This document shows, piece by piece, positions 24,227-33,725 of a DNA stretch of 64,000 nt. Position numbers and translations under genes: made by a program. The stretch comes from Halomonas sp. LR3S48 (lineage in GTDB: Bacteria > Pseudomonadota > Gammaproteobacteria > Pseudomonadales > Halomonadaceae). The stretch lies in NCBI RefSeq assembly GCF_025725665.1, contig NZ_CP107009.1, positions 1,860,001 to 1,924,000 of the forward strand. Direction: 5' to 3'. The notes under the pieces were generated by a model. The model searched no databases and was not told the DNA's origin. It was given only the letters and a program-made list of their open reading frames with translations. How positions within the stretch are numbered: the stretch's first letter is position 1; each line of letters opens with the position of its first letter.

Positions 24227-25408
24227 CTAGCCGCGCGCCAACTCGCGCATGGCGTTCTCCAGTCCCTCCAGGGTCATGGGGAACATGCGGTCGTCGATCA
24301 ACTGGCGAATCAACTGGGTGGAGTGGGTGTACTCCCAGGCGCGCGGCGGCATGGGGTTGAGCCAGGCCAGGCGCGGGAACTTGTCGGCCAGGCGTTTCAG
24401 CCACACCGCGCCGGCCTCGTCGTTGAAGTGCTCTACGCTACCGCCGGGATGGGTCACCTCATAGGGCGACATGGCGGCGTCGCCGACGATCACCACCTGA
24501 TAGTCGCGCCCGTAGGTGTGCAGCACGTCCATGGTGGGAATACGCTCGCTGGTGCGGCGGTAATTGTTGCGCCAGACGCCTTCGTACAAGCAGTTGTGGA
24601 AGTAGTAGTGCTCCAGGTGCTTGAACTCCGAGCGGGCGGCGGAGAACAACTCCTCGCAGACGCGGATGTGGTCGTCCATGGAGCCGCCCACGTCGAGGAA
24701 CAGCAGCACCTTTACTGCATTGTGACGCTCCGGGCGCATGCGCACGTTGAGCAGGCCGGCGTCGCGGGCGGTATCGCGGATGGTGGCATCGACGTCGAAC
24801 TCCTCGGCCGCCCCTTGGCGGGCGAACTTGCGCAGGCGGCGCAGCGCCATCTTGATGTTGCGTGTGCCGAGTTCGAGCGAGTCGTCGTAGTCGCGGAAGC
24901 GGCGTTCGTCCCACACCTTGATCGCCCGGCGATGGCGCGAGCCCTCCTGGCCGATGCGAATGCCTTCGGGATTGTAGCCGTAGGCGCCGAAGGGGCTGGT
25001 GCCGCCGGTGCCGATCCACTTGTTGCCTCCGGCGTGACGCTCCTTCTGCTCCTCGAGGCGCTTCTTGAAGGTCTCGATCAGCTTCTCGAGCCCGCCCAGC
25101 GACTCGATCTGGGCCTTCTCCTCCTCGCTGAGCTGTTTTTCGAACTCGCGGCGCAGCCAGTCGTCGGGAATCAGCGCCTCGATGGCGGCATCCAGGTTCT
25201 CCAGGCCGTCGAACCAGGCGGCGAAGGCGCGATCGAAGCGGTCGAAGTGGCGTTCGTCCTTGACCATCACGGTGCGCGCCACCTGGTAGAACGCTTCCAT
25301 GTCGGCGAACACCACGCCGCGCTCGACGACGGCATGCAGGTCGAGCAGTTCGCGCAGCGACACCGGTACGCCGGCACGCTTGAGGGTCTCGAACAGGCCG
25401 ATGAACAT
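24227..25408 (-). CDS. VWA-domain protein (CoxE-like), partner of MoxR
   Basis: 393 residues. The C-terminal half is a von Willebrand A domain with the MIDAS motif in the form DVGGSM (strand VKVLLFLDVGGSMDDH), and further metal ligands are expected downstream (VIVGDAAMS). The N-terminus (LFETLKRAGVPVSLRELLDL) is the typical start of MoxR-associated CoxE-like proteins. The middle is charged and probably coiled (LSEEEKAQIESLGGLEKLIE). It is encoded 3 nt after the MoxR ATPase gene. Such pairs act as chaperones for metal-cofactor insertion or complex assembly; the client here is unknown. No terminator was seen before the satD control region. Confidence 0.88.
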   Translation of the reverse strand: MFIGLFETLKRAGVPVSLRELLDLHAVVERGVVFADMEAFYQVARTVMVKDERHFDRFDRAFAAWFDGLENLDAAIEALIPDDWLRREFEKQLSEEEKAQIESLGGLEKLIETFKKRLEEQKERHAGGNKWIGTGGTSPFGAYGYNPEGIRIGQEGSRHRRAIKVWDERRFRDYDDSLELGTRNIKMALRRLRKFARQGAAEEFDVDATIRDTARDAGLLNVRMRPERHNAVKVLLFLDVGGSMDDHIRVCEELFSAARSEFKHLEHYYFHNCLYEGVWRNNYRRTSERIPTMDVLHTYGRDYQVVIVGDAAMSPYEVTHPGGSVEHFNDEAGAVWLKRLADKFPRLAWLNPMPPRAWEYTHSTQLIRQLIDDRMFPMTLEGLENAMRELARG

Positions 25409-25411
25409 GGC

Positions 25412-26266
<855 letters not shown>

Positions 26267-26412
26267 GGTCGTGCCTCGGCGATTAGCGTCTGGGGGAAGT
26301 CAAACAAGTGTACGGAAGGGTAGGGCAAGGGACAAATCGAGTTCGAAAAGCGATACCATCGCATAAGTAAGTGGGCCGGCCTGCCGTTGCACGCCGGCAG
26401 GGAGCCATGAAC

Positions 26413-27258
26413 ATGAGCGAGACTCTTATCCTTCACGAGCCGCTGATCCGCCTCGGCATTTTCTTGCTGGTACTGGCGACGATGGCCCTGTGGGAAATCC
26501 TCGCCGCGCGTCGCCAGCAGCGAATCCGGCGATGGCAGCGCTGGCCCGGCAACCTCTCGATCGTGGTGCTGGACACCCTGGCGGTTCGCCTGGTATTTCC
26601 CCTGGCGGCGGTGGGGGCCGCCCTGGCGGCTGCCGAGCACGGCTGGGGGCTGTTCCATCTGGTCTCGGCGCCGCTGTGGCTGGCGCTGCCGCTCTCGGTG
26701 CTGCTGCTCGATGCGGCAATCTACTTTCAGCACCGGCTGTTTCATGCCGTGCCCTGGCTGTGGCGCTTGCACCGCATGCACCACGCGGACCTCGAGTTCG
26801 ACGTGACCACCGGCCTGCGTTTCCATCCGTTGGAGATCCTGATCTCGATGGGCATCAAGGTGGCCGTGGTAACGCTGCTGGGCGCACCGGCCGTGGCAGT
26901 GCTGATCTTCGAAGTCGTGCTGAACGCCACCTCCATGTTCAACCATGGCAACGTGCGCTTTCCCGCGTGGCTCGACCGCCGGCTGCGCCTCGTTGTGGTG
27001 ACGCCGGACATGCACCGCGTTCACCACTCCATCGTACGCCGCGAGACCGACAGCAACTTCGGCTTCAACCTGCCCTGGTGGGACTGGTTGTTCGGCACCT
27101 ATCGCGACCAGCCCGCCGCCGGGCATCTCGGCATGACGCTGGGCATCGAAGCGTTCCGCGAGCCCCGCGAGCTGAGGCTGGATCGCATGCTGATCCAGCC
27201 CCTGCTGAACCCCAAGCCTCCCGCTGTGCAGAGCCGCGGGCAGGAGTCGCAAGGTTAG
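26413..27258 (+). CDS. Sterol desaturase / fatty acid hydroxylase family protein
   Basis: Integral membrane di-iron oxygenase family. The start at 26413 is preferred to 26407 because the GGGAG SD is then about 8 nt away. About 281 residues with four membrane helices. The three His clusters of the superfamily are HRLFH, HRMHH and (later) HRVHHS, with additional HHADLEFD and FNHGN. These would bind the two irons. The substrate is unknown; sterol, carotenoid and fatty-acid hydroxylases share this fold. The stop overlaps the convergent dehydrogenase gene by 4 nt. Confidence 0.87.
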   Translation: MSETLILHEPLIRLGIFLLVLATMALWEILAARRQQRIRRWQRWPGNLSIVVLDTLAVRLVFPLAAVGAALAAAEHGWGLFHLVSAPLWLALPLSVLLLDAAIYFQHRLFHAVPWLWRLHRMHHADLEFDVTTGLRFHPLEILISMGIKVAVVTLLGAPAVAVLIFEVVLNATSMFNHGNVRFPAWLDRRLRLVVVTPDMHRVHHSIVRRETDSNFGFNLPWWDWLFGTYRDQPAAGHLGMTLGIEAFREPRELRLDRMLIQPLLNPKPPAVQSRGQESQG

Positions 27259-28139
27259 TTCTCCTTGCGGCGATACGCCTCTACCAGAGTTGCCGGGTCG
27301 TGCTCGGCGTGGCCATGATTGACGTGGGCGCGCAACAACTGGGCGGCTAGCCCACTCATGGGCGTGGCGCTTCCGGCGCGCTGGCTCTGGGCCATGGCCA
27401 TGTCGAGGTCCTTGAGCAGGGTGCGCAGGTGCCAGGCCGGATCGGCATACTCGCTTGCCGCCATGCGCGGGGTGAGAATCTGGAACGGCTTGGAATCGGC
27501 AAAGCCGCCGGCCAGCGCCTCGGTCAGTCGGCCGGCATCCACGCCGCTGGCCTCGGCCAGGGCCACCATCTCGGCGATCACCGCCGCCTGGCAGCCGACG
27601 ATCATCTGGTTGCACACCTTGGTAACCTGGCCCGCACCCACCGGGCCCATGTGCGTGACCCGCGCCGAGAGCGGGGCGAGCAGGAAGCGTACGGCCTCGA
27701 CATCCGCTTCTGTACCGCCGCACATGATGGCCAGGCTCCCCGCCTCGGCCCCCGCTACGCCGCCGGAGACCGGGGCATCCACCCAGCACATGCCACACTC
27801 TTCCTCCAGCTTCTCGGCAAAGGCGCGCGTTGCCGCCGGGTCGCTGCTGGAGAGATCGATCAGCCTTTGCCCCGCCCGACCATGTGTCGCCACGCCGCCT
27901 TCGCCGAAGATCACATCCTCTACGACGGCGGTATTGGCCAGGCACAGCATCACCACATCGACAGACAGCATCAACTCGGCGATTGAGCCGGCTAGCGTAG
28001 CTCCAGCTTCGAGCAACGGCGCGCACTTTTCCACGGTGCGGTTCCACACCGTCACGTCGAAGCCGGCATCCAGCAGGCGACGTGTCATGGGGTCGCCCAT
28101 CAGGCCGAGGCCGATGAAACCGAGGCGGGGTTGAGGCAT
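27255..28139 (-). CDS. Beta-hydroxyacid dehydrogenase (3-hydroxyisobutyrate dehydrogenase family)
   Basis: NAD(P)-dependent oxidoreductase acting on short beta-hydroxyacids. Start at 28139 (MPQPRLGFIGLGLMG) with SD GGAGAAA. 294 residues show the GLGLMG Rossmann motif, the substrate-binding DAPVSGGVAGAEAG signature and the catalytic Lys in GAGQVTKVCNQM, with a C-terminal all-alpha domain (DLDMAMAQS). The family includes 3-hydroxyisobutyrate, tartronate-semialdehyde and glyoxylate/succinic-semialdehyde reductases. Context gives no clue to which, so it stays generic. Confidence 0.9.
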   Translation of the reverse strand: MPQPRLGFIGLGLMGDPMTRRLLDAGFDVTVWNRTVEKCAPLLEAGATLAGSIAELMLSVDVVMLCLANTAVVEDVIFGEGGVATHGRAGQRLIDLSSSDPAATRAFAEKLEEECGMCWVDAPVSGGVAGAEAGSLAIMCGGTEADVEAVRFLLAPLSARVTHMGPVGAGQVTKVCNQMIVGCQAAVIAEMVALAEASGVDAGRLTEALAGGFADSKPFQILTPRMAASEYADPAWHLRTLLKDLDMAMAQSQRAGSATPMSGLAAQLLRAHVNHGHAEHDPATLVEAYRRKEN

Positions 28140-28219
28140 TTCGTTTCTCCAGGTTGGGCCAGCAGCAGAATGCCTAGCATGAGCGATGGAAGGGTTTTCC
28201 ATCAATACCAGAGCCCCGC

Positions 28220-29038
28220 TCATCCCGGCGCATTCACTCGCCTGTAGACGGCCTCCAACAGGCTATAGAGACCGAACGCGAACAGGCCCAAGGCAACGAA
28301 AGCCAGCAGCCAGCGGCCGAATGCCTGGCTACGAAGTGTGTTGAAGACATCGTCGAGACCGCCTGCCTGTTCAGGATCTATCTGGTAAGCGGCGATGATG
28401 AAGAACATGCCGATGATCAGGAAGACCAGGCCACGGATTACCAGGCCGAAGCGGCAGATTGGGTAGGCCCAGCGCTGGGTCCGCGCCGGCATGTCGAAGT
28501 GACGATCGAATTTCGCTTTCCAGCCTTTGATGCCATGGGCAACACCGGCACCGATAATGGCCAGGCCGACGGCGCCCACCAGCCAGCGACCGTACGGCTG
28601 TTGCATCAACCAACTCGCCAGGCCCTCCGAGCCACCCCCGGAATCTCCTGAACCCCCACCCAGAGTGAAGATCAGGCTCGCGGCAAAAAACGCCAGCAGT
28701 GTGTGCGTGGCTGCGCTCACCAGCAGGCCCGCACGGATGGCCATGCCCTTGGCGTCGGTACCGTGGCGGTCAGTGTCCTTGATGGCCTGGATGCAGCGCC
28801 ACAAGGCATACCCCAAAAGGCCCAGGCTGATGGCAACGAGCAGTACGTCGCCCCATGCGGCGTCCATCAGGCTCTCCAGCGCACCGCGGCTATCCGTCGT
28901 CTGGCCACCTTGCCCAATCGCCGCCAGTGCGGCCAGGCCACCGACTAGCAGATACACAATGCCACGTGCGGCGTAACCCCATCGCGCAATGATATCGAAG
29001 GCACCCCCTCGATTCGGGGTCGGTATGCTGTTTCTCAT
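28220..29038 (-). CDS. DUF1206 membrane protein
   Basis: 272 residues made of three repeats of a two-helix unit, each starting with an aromatic/Arg-Gly element (ARWGYAARGIVYLLVGGLA, AIRAGLLVSAATHTLLAFFA, YPICRFGLVIRGLVFLIIG), which is the DUF1206 pattern. About six membrane helices; no catalytic motif. Function unknown. SD AGGAGG precedes the ATG. It is divergent from the SRPBCC gene (152-nt spacer). Confidence 0.87.
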   Translation of the reverse strand: MRNSIPTPNRGGAFDIIARWGYAARGIVYLLVGGLAALAAIGQGGQTTDSRGALESLMDAAWGDVLLVAISLGLLGYALWRCIQAIKDTDRHGTDAKGMAIRAGLLVSAATHTLLAFFAASLIFTLGGGSGDSGGGSEGLASWLMQQPYGRWLVGAVGLAIIGAGVAHGIKGWKAKFDRHFDMPARTQRWAYPICRFGLVIRGLVFLIIGMFFIIAAYQIDPEQAGGLDDVFNTLRSQAFGRWLLAFVALGLFAFGLYSLLEAVYRRVNAPG

Positions 29039-29190
29039 GGCGTCCTCCTGACTGAGCCGATTACCGGTGGCGAATCCTTTCGTTCACTCTAGCAGTTAGG
29101 CTTGGCACGAAAGCTGGGGTGGCGGGAAGTGCGGCCAGTTGGTTTAGGCATGGCTACGCTTGAGGACAGACGCAGGAAAGGAAGCCTAAG

Positions 29191-29670
29191 ATGACACCAA
29201 GAAGTGATCTGACTGTGCACGAAGTCGTCCTTCCTCTCTCCAGGGACCAAGCCTTCCAGCTATTCACCAAGCGATTTGCTGCCTGGTGGCCGGCGGAATA
29301 CACCTGGTCCCAGTCGACGTTGGACACCATCGGCATCGAGCCGCGGCAGGGGGGGCGCTGTACCGAGGAGGGGCCGCACGGCTTCCAGGTGGACTGGGGG
29401 CGCGTGCTGGCCTGGGAGCCGCCGGAGCGCCTGCTCATGACCTGGCAGATCGGCCCCAACCGAGTGCCTCAGCCCGACCCCGCGTATGCCAGCACGGTGG
29501 AAGTTCGTTTCCATGAGAATGGGCCAAATGCTACTCGCCTGGTGCTGAATCATAGTGACTTTCGAAACCACGGCGATGGGGCCGAGGAGTATCGTGACGC
29601 AATGGCTTCCGAGTACGGCTGGCCCTATATTCTGGAATGTTATCGAAAACTGGCCATGAGCCAGCTCTAG
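29191..29670 (+). CDS. SRPBCC / AHSA1-type protein
   Basis: 159 residues of the START-like SRPBCC superfamily, Aha1 C-terminal group: VHEVVLPLSRDQAFQLFTKRFAAWW at the start, a central GGRCTEEGPHGFQVDWGRVLAWEPPERLLMTWQI, and a final helix. The fold makes a hydrophobic cavity for small ligands, and members are often stand-alone or paired with ArsR/VOC proteins. SD AGGAAAGG precedes the ATG. The VOC gene follows 16 nt later, so the two form an operon. Confidence 0.85.
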   Translation: MTPRSDLTVHEVVLPLSRDQAFQLFTKRFAAWWPAEYTWSQSTLDTIGIEPRQGGRCTEEGPHGFQVDWGRVLAWEPPERLLMTWQIGPNRVPQPDPAYASTVEVRFHENGPNATRLVLNHSDFRNHGDGAEEYRDAMASEYGWPYILECYRKLAMSQL

Positions 29671-29686
29671 AGGGGAAGGTCTTGAG

Positions 29687-30109
29687 ATGTCGAGCATCGC
29701 CAAGAATACACGGGCCACGGTGATTCCATGCCTTCGCTACCGTGATGCGCCAACTGCCATCGAATGGCTTTGCCGGGCCTTCGGTTTCGAGAAGCAGTTC
29801 GTTGCCGCCAACGAGAATGGAACCATTGCCCACGCCCAACTGACGTTCGGCAATGGCATGATCATGCTGGGATCGGCCACGGACAGCGAATTCGGCCGCC
29901 TGATGAAGCAGCCGGACGAAACCGATGGTGCCGAAACTCAATGCGCCTACCTCATCGTCTCGGACGCTGATGATGTCTACGAGCGTGCCAAAGCGGCAGG
30001 TGCCCAGATAGTTATCGAGATCAAGGACGAGGATTACGGTGGCCGGGGCTTCAGTTGCCGTGACCTGGAGGGGCACCTCTGGAACTTCGGCACCTACGAT
30101 CCCTGGTAA
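29687..30109 (+). CDS. VOC-family protein (glyoxalase/PhnB-like)
   Basis: 140 residues with the vicinal oxygen chelate beta-alpha-beta-beta-beta repeat: VIPCLRYRDAPTAIEWLCRAFGF, then AHAQLTFGNGMIMLG in the first half, and CAYLIVSDADDVYERAKAAGA with GRGFSCRDLEGHLWNFG in the second. The final DxxGxxW-type motif is typical of PhnB-like members. The metal ligands (His and Glu) are plausible in HAQL and DLEG. Substrate unknown. It forms a pair with the SRPBCC protein upstream. Confidence 0.85.
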   Translation: MSSIAKNTRATVIPCLRYRDAPTAIEWLCRAFGFEKQFVAANENGTIAHAQLTFGNGMIMLGSATDSEFGRLMKQPDETDGAETQCAYLIVSDADDVYERAKAAGAQIVIEIKDEDYGGRGFSCRDLEGHLWNFGTYDPW

Positions 30110-30223
30110 CGCTTGTGTGTGCATACAGCTGTCCTTGAGTACTGTATTTTTAGCTGTCACGCCACTGTTAGCCGTCCTAAGGGCGGCCAGCAAAGCGGGC
30201 TGCGAGCGAAAGGAGAATCGGCG

Positions 30224-30574
30224 ATGCCTCAACATCAAATATACCGGATGAAATTTTCGCGCGTTTACCCGTTGTATGTTCAGAAGGCCGAACGCAAGAA
30301 TCGCACGAAGGAAGAAGTTGACCAAGTCATCTGCTGGTTAACAGGTTACAGCCGTGAAGAGCTTCAATACCAGATCGAAATGGAAAGCGATTTTGAGGCA
30401 TTCTTTGCCAAAGCGCCAAGGCTCAACCCAAACGCTTCGCTCATCAAAGGCGTTGTATGTGGGGTGCGTGTGGAAGAGATTGAAGATCCTCTCATGCGAA
30501 AGGTTCGCTATCTGGATAAGCTTGTTGATGAGCTCGCGAAGGGTAAGGCGCTGGACAAGATTTTGCGCCAGTAA
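30224..30574 (+). CDS. DUF2200 protein
   Basis: The start at 30224 ([11 protein letters not shown]) follows AAAGGAGAATC; an upstream in-frame extension has no SD. 116 residues with the DUF2200 pattern: [30 protein letters not shown], and [23 protein letters not shown]. Small cytosolic protein of unknown function, often found singly on mobile or accessory DNA. The coding sequence and its flanks are visibly richer in A+T than neighbouring genes, suggesting recent acquisition. Confidence 0.82.
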   Translation: MPQHQIYRMKFSRVYPLYVQKAERKNRTKEEVDQVICWLTGYSREELQYQIEMESDFEAFFAKAPRLNPNASLIKGVVCGVRVEEIEDPLMRKVRYLDKLVDELAKGKALDKILRQ

Positions 30575-30673
30575 CTATATTCGTCACGCATACGGGACGG
30601 AGGCTGATAAATGCCTTTGCCTGTGATGCGGGGTGATGCGCGTCAGCGAAGATTGCCAAAGGCGGAGAAGTAG

Positions 30674-31384
30674 ATGAACCAAGAAGAAATAAAAGCCCTA
30701 TTTGACCAGCAGGCTGCAAGCTACGATACACAGTGGGCGAAGACTGCACCGATTCGAAACTGCCTACATCTGCTTCTTGGGTCGATGTTCGCCGAGTTGC
30801 CTGCAGATGCAAAGGTTCTATGCGTCGGGGTAGGAACGGGTGATGAGCTTCTCTATCTTGCCTCTGAGCATCCTGGCTGGAGCTTTACTGCTGTAGAGCC
30901 ATCCGGCGCCATGCTTGATATCTGTCGGCAAAGAACAGAGAAAGAGGACATTGCGTCTCGCTGTACTTTTCACGAGGGCTACCTCGGCTCACTTCCCGTT
31001 ATCGTGCCGCACGATGCTGCGACCTGCTTCCTGGTGTCCCAGTTCATCTTGGATGAGAGCGAGCGCTCCAGATTTTTCAGTGAAATTGCAGATAGACTTA
31101 AGCCAGGTGGGATACTCGCGAGCGCCGATTTGGCCTCAGATGTCGAGTCACTGGAATATGAAGAATTACTCTGTGCTTGGATGAACATGATGTCAGCCGC
31201 GGATATTTCATCGGAAGCGGTGGAGCGGATGCGCAAAGCCTACGCCAATGATGTTGGTGTACTTCCTCCAGCCAAGGTTGCCTCTATCATTGAATCCGGT
31301 GGCTTTGAGCTCCCCGTGCAATTTTTTCAGGCAGGATTGATTCATGCCTGGCTATCGAGGCGAGCACTGAACGACGCTGCCTAA
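30674..31384 (+). CDS. Class I SAM-dependent methyltransferase
   Basis: 236 residues with motif I VLCVGVGTGDE, acidic motif after strand 2 (FTAVEPSGAMLDICR), and motif IV region (ATCFLVSQFILDE); later FADRLKPGG-like ADRLKPGGIL. This is the UbiE/Methyltransf_25 type, which methylates small molecules. The substrate is unknown. Codon use (AAA, GAA, TAT) and A+T content differ from the flanking core genes, as for the DUF2200 gene 100 nt upstream. SD AAAGGCGGAGAAG precedes the ATG. Confidence 0.85.
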   Translation: MNQEEIKALFDQQAASYDTQWAKTAPIRNCLHLLLGSMFAELPADAKVLCVGVGTGDELLYLASEHPGWSFTAVEPSGAMLDICRQRTEKEDIASRCTFHEGYLGSLPVIVPHDAATCFLVSQFILDESERSRFFSEIADRLKPGGILASADLASDVESLEYEELLCAWMNMMSAADISSEAVERMRKAYANDVGVLPPAKVASIIESGGFELPVQFFQAGLIHAWLSRRALNDAA

Positions 31385-31477
31385 CCAGGCCGTGCACGAC
31401 ACAGTCGCTGCGCTAAAGGTCTGCAAGGAGCATCGCTGACGTTGTGCTGCGCCCATAAGAGCCTATCGGAGAGGACC

Positions 31478-31696
31478 ATGCTTGATGCTAATCGCTATCG
31501 GCGTATCGTGCTTTTCTTTTGCTTGCCCTGGCTTTTGCTGGGTTGCTCCCAGCGCGGTACGTACGAAGGGCTGAAACACAGCAATGCCCTTGAGTGCCAT
31601 CAGGTGCCGTCCAGCCAGAGAGAGGAGTGTTTCGATCGACTTCCGCCGGATTACGACACTTACCACCGTCAGCGCGAAGCTGTAATCGGCGAATGA
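31478..31696 (+). CDS. Small lipoprotein, unknown
   Basis: 72 residues. The ATG at 31478 has GGAGAGGA upstream; an earlier in-frame GTG/ATG is unlikely. Signal: RYRRIVLFFCLPWLLLGC with lipobox LLGC (Cys23). The short mature part contains two more Cys (ALECHQ, REECFDRLPPDY), and the CxxxxxxxxREECF-pPDY motif looks like a small conserved exported peptide. No named family recognised. Confidence 0.65.
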   Translation: MLDANRYRRIVLFFCLPWLLLGCSQRGTYEGLKHSNALECHQVPSSQREECFDRLPPDYDTYHRQREAVIGE

Positions 31697-31720
31697 GAAC
31701 TGTATGCCGTAGAGTTAACG

Positions 31721-31751
31721 CCCCGGCGCCGTAGCGAAACCGGCACCGGGG
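31721..31751. terminator. Hairpin between lipoprotein and hemerythrin genes
   Basis: CCCCGGCGCCG-N9-CGGCACCGGGG, an 11-bp stem with one wobble pair, between two convergent genes. No U-run follows on either strand, so it is a 3'-end hairpin of uncertain efficiency. Confidence 0.45.
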
Positions 31752-31772
31752 TGAAGCGAAGGCTCAGTGCTT

Positions 31773-32348
31773 TCAGCCGGTCATTCGGCCGCTGAGCTGG
31801 TCGCGCAGGCGGTCGACCATGCCGACGCCGGGGCCCACCGTCTTGTGGAACAGCTCGGAGTGGGGCGCGCTGGGATGGGGGCGGGTCGGGGCCAGTTGCT
31901 TGGCTTTTTCTACCTTCCTTCCCAGCTCGACGAGATCCTCGCCGGAGATGCGCTGACGCAGTTTGGGAAACTGGTCGGCTTCCTCGTCCTTGGCGTGATG
32001 GCGCAGCAGTTCGTCCAGTTTGTGCACGCGATCCATGAAGGCCGGCGCGGCAGCATCGGCCTCTTCCAGCTGCTTCATCACCTGCACGATCTCGTCGTGC
32101 TCCTCTTTATCGTGTTCGACTTCCTCCTCGCCATCGGGGATACGCTTTTCCATTGCCGGGTAGACGTACATCTCCTCGGCAACCGCGTGACGCATCACTT
32201 CGGCGATCAGCGTATCGGTCAGGTCGCGGCGTTGCTCGGCATCGGGGGAACGCTGGATCTGGTCCAGCAGATCCTCCATGTCACGATGGTCGAGGGTGAG
32301 AATGTCGACGACGTCCTGGCTGGACTCGGTAGTGTTCTGCACGTTCAT
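31773..32348 (-). CDS. Hemerythrin-domain protein
   Basis: 191 residues from the ATG at 32348, which follows GGAGGAG; the longer frame has 17 extra residues. The HHE cation-binding pattern is seen as LDHRDMEDLLD, MRHAVAEEMYVYPAME, EHDEIVQVM and LLRHHAKDEEADQFP, i.e. His and Glu ligands of a di-iron four-helix bundle. Such proteins bind O2 or NO, or sense iron or redox state. The C-terminus (from about 150) is basic and Pro-rich. Monocistronic. Confidence 0.88.
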   Translation of the reverse strand: MNVQNTTESSQDVVDILTLDHRDMEDLLDQIQRSPDAEQRRDLTDTLIAEVMRHAVAEEMYVYPAMEKRIPDGEEEVEHDKEEHDEIVQVMKQLEEADAAAPAFMDRVHKLDELLRHHAKDEEADQFPKLRQRISGEDLVELGRKVEKAKQLAPTRPHPSAPHSELFHKTVGPGVGMVDRLRDQLSGRMTG

Positions 32349-32513
32349 GAGACTCCTCCATTGAGTCGTTGCGCCTTTTGCAACAGGCCATCTCAACATA
32401 GACGCGAGCTGGCGTATGAGCCAAGCCTGGCGGAGTCTTCCGTCTCCCGCTTATGCTGAACCCCGTACCGAGGGGCCGAGGGATGGTCCGATGCGTCGAA
32501 TAAGGGGGGAGTC

Positions 32514-33275
32514 ATGCGGCTCAGAGTACTGTCGGACCTGCATCTGGAACATTTCGACGAAGGGCGCGAGCTGCCGGAAGTGGAGGCAGATGTGGTGATT
32601 CTCGCCGGGGACATACACCGCCATGCGGAGGGGTTGGCCTGGGCGGCCGAGCGCTTCGCTGGGGTGCCGATCCTCTACGTGCCGGGCAATCATGAATTCT
32701 ATGGTGCCTCCATGCCGCTGCTGCGCCAGGCCCTGGCAGCCGAGGCCGAGCGGTTGGGTGTCCATCTGCTCGACAACCGGACTCTCACGCTGGGCGGTGT
32801 GCGCTTCCATGGCACGACGCTATGGACCGACTTCGCCCTTTATGCCGACGATCCGGACCACGATCCCGCGCTGACCGAGGAGAAGGCGCGCTGGCTGATG
32901 CCCGATTTCAGCATTATCGAGCAGCCGGAAGGGGAGACGTTCAGCCCGGCCGAAAGCCAGCGGCTGCATACCGAAGCCCTGGCCTGGCTGGCGGTGGAGC
33001 TGGCCAAGCCCGTCGACGGGCCTCGTGTGGTGATCAGCCACCATGCGCCATTGGCCGAGTGCATTCCGCCACGCTACCGGGGCGATGCGCTGTCGCCGGC
33101 CTTCGCCTCGCACCTGCCGGCGATGATGGGCCGCATGGACGTGTGGATTCACGGTCACGTGCACGAGCCGGTGAATCGGGAAGTGGGCGGTACACGGGTG
33201 CTGGCCAACCCCGGCGGTTACCCGGGGGAGTTCGAACCGCCTCTGTTCGTGCCGGATCTGATCATTGATATCTGA
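32514..33275 (+). CDS. Calcineurin-like metallophosphoesterase
   Basis: 253 residues with the five metal-binding blocks: SDLHLEHF, LAGDIHRH, VPGNHEFYG, ISHHAPLAECIPPRY and IHGHVHEP. These give the usual two-metal centre. Substrate unknown; the size and the FHGTTLWTDF strand fit the small bacterial group of cytosolic phosphoesterases. SD AAGGGGGGA is strong. The GFA gene follows 11 nt after its stop, so the two form an operon. Confidence 0.88.
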   Translation: MRLRVLSDLHLEHFDEGRELPEVEADVVILAGDIHRHAEGLAWAAERFAGVPILYVPGNHEFYGASMPLLRQALAAEAERLGVHLLDNRTLTLGGVRFHGTTLWTDFALYADDPDHDPALTEEKARWLMPDFSIIEQPEGETFSPAESQRLHTEALAWLAVELAKPVDGPRVVISHHAPLAECIPPRYRGDALSPAFASHLPAMMGRMDVWIHGHVHEPVNREVGGTRVLANPGGYPGEFEPPLFVPDLIIDI

Positions 33276-33286
33276 GGGAATCCACC

Positions 33287-33682
33287 ATGAAGGGAAGCTG
33301 TCTTTGCGGCACTGTGACCTACGAGATCGGCCAGTTGGACATGCCGATTCGTCATTGCCACTGTCGCACCTGTCAGAAGGCACATGCGGCGGCCTTTGCG
33401 ACTACAGCAGGAGTGATGCGCGAGCATTTTCGCTGGATCGCGGGCGACGAGACGCGTGCCAGCTTCGAATCCTCACCCGGCAAGCGGCGCTGGTTCTGCA
33501 CGGCCTGTGGTTCGCACCTCGTGGCCGAGCGAGAGGGGCAACCGCATGTCATCGTGCGGGTCGCCACCTTGGATGACGACCCGGGTACGCGGCCGCAGGC
33601 GCATATCTGGGCCTCCCACGATTCTCCCTGGTTAGCGTACGAGGGGCTGCCTTCACACCCGGAGTGGCCACCGGAGCAATAG
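33287..33682 (+). CDS. GFA-family (glutathione-dependent formaldehyde-activating fold) protein
   Basis: 131 residues of the Mss4-like fold with the zinc and structural Cys set: GSCLCGTVTYEI, HCHCRTCQKAHAA and WFCTACGSHLV. Formally annotated as S-(hydroxymethyl)glutathione synthase relatives, but most members have unproven activity. SD TGAGGG precedes the ATG. A second, more distant GFA paralogue lies at 52884. Confidence 0.85.
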   Translation: MKGSCLCGTVTYEIGQLDMPIRHCHCRTCQKAHAAAFATTAGVMREHFRWIAGDETRASFESSPGKRRWFCTACGSHLVAEREGQPHVIVRVATLDDDPGTRPQAHIWASHDSPWLAYEGLPSHPEWPPEQ

Positions 33683-33685
33683 GAG

Positions 33686-33707
33686 ACGGCGCCGTCCCTG
33701 GCGCCGT
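33686..33707. terminator. Hairpin between GFA and nhaD genes
   Basis: ACGGCGCC-GTCCCT-GGCGCCGT, an 8-bp perfect stem between convergent stops. No U-run; probable shared 3' end. Confidence 0.5.
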
Positions 33708-33725
33708 TGCAGAACGGTGACTCGG

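Noticed and set aside
30113..30180. CTGTATTTTTAGCTGT as a second LexA-type box
   Set aside because: The right half is CTGT instead of ACAG, so the palindrome fails.
31384..31478. GCCTAAC after the methyltransferase gene resembles the first half of an integron attC site
   Set aside because: No matching GTTRRRY partner in inverted arrangement; the nearest (GTTGTGC) mismatches, the other gaps carry no attC pair, and there is no integrase.
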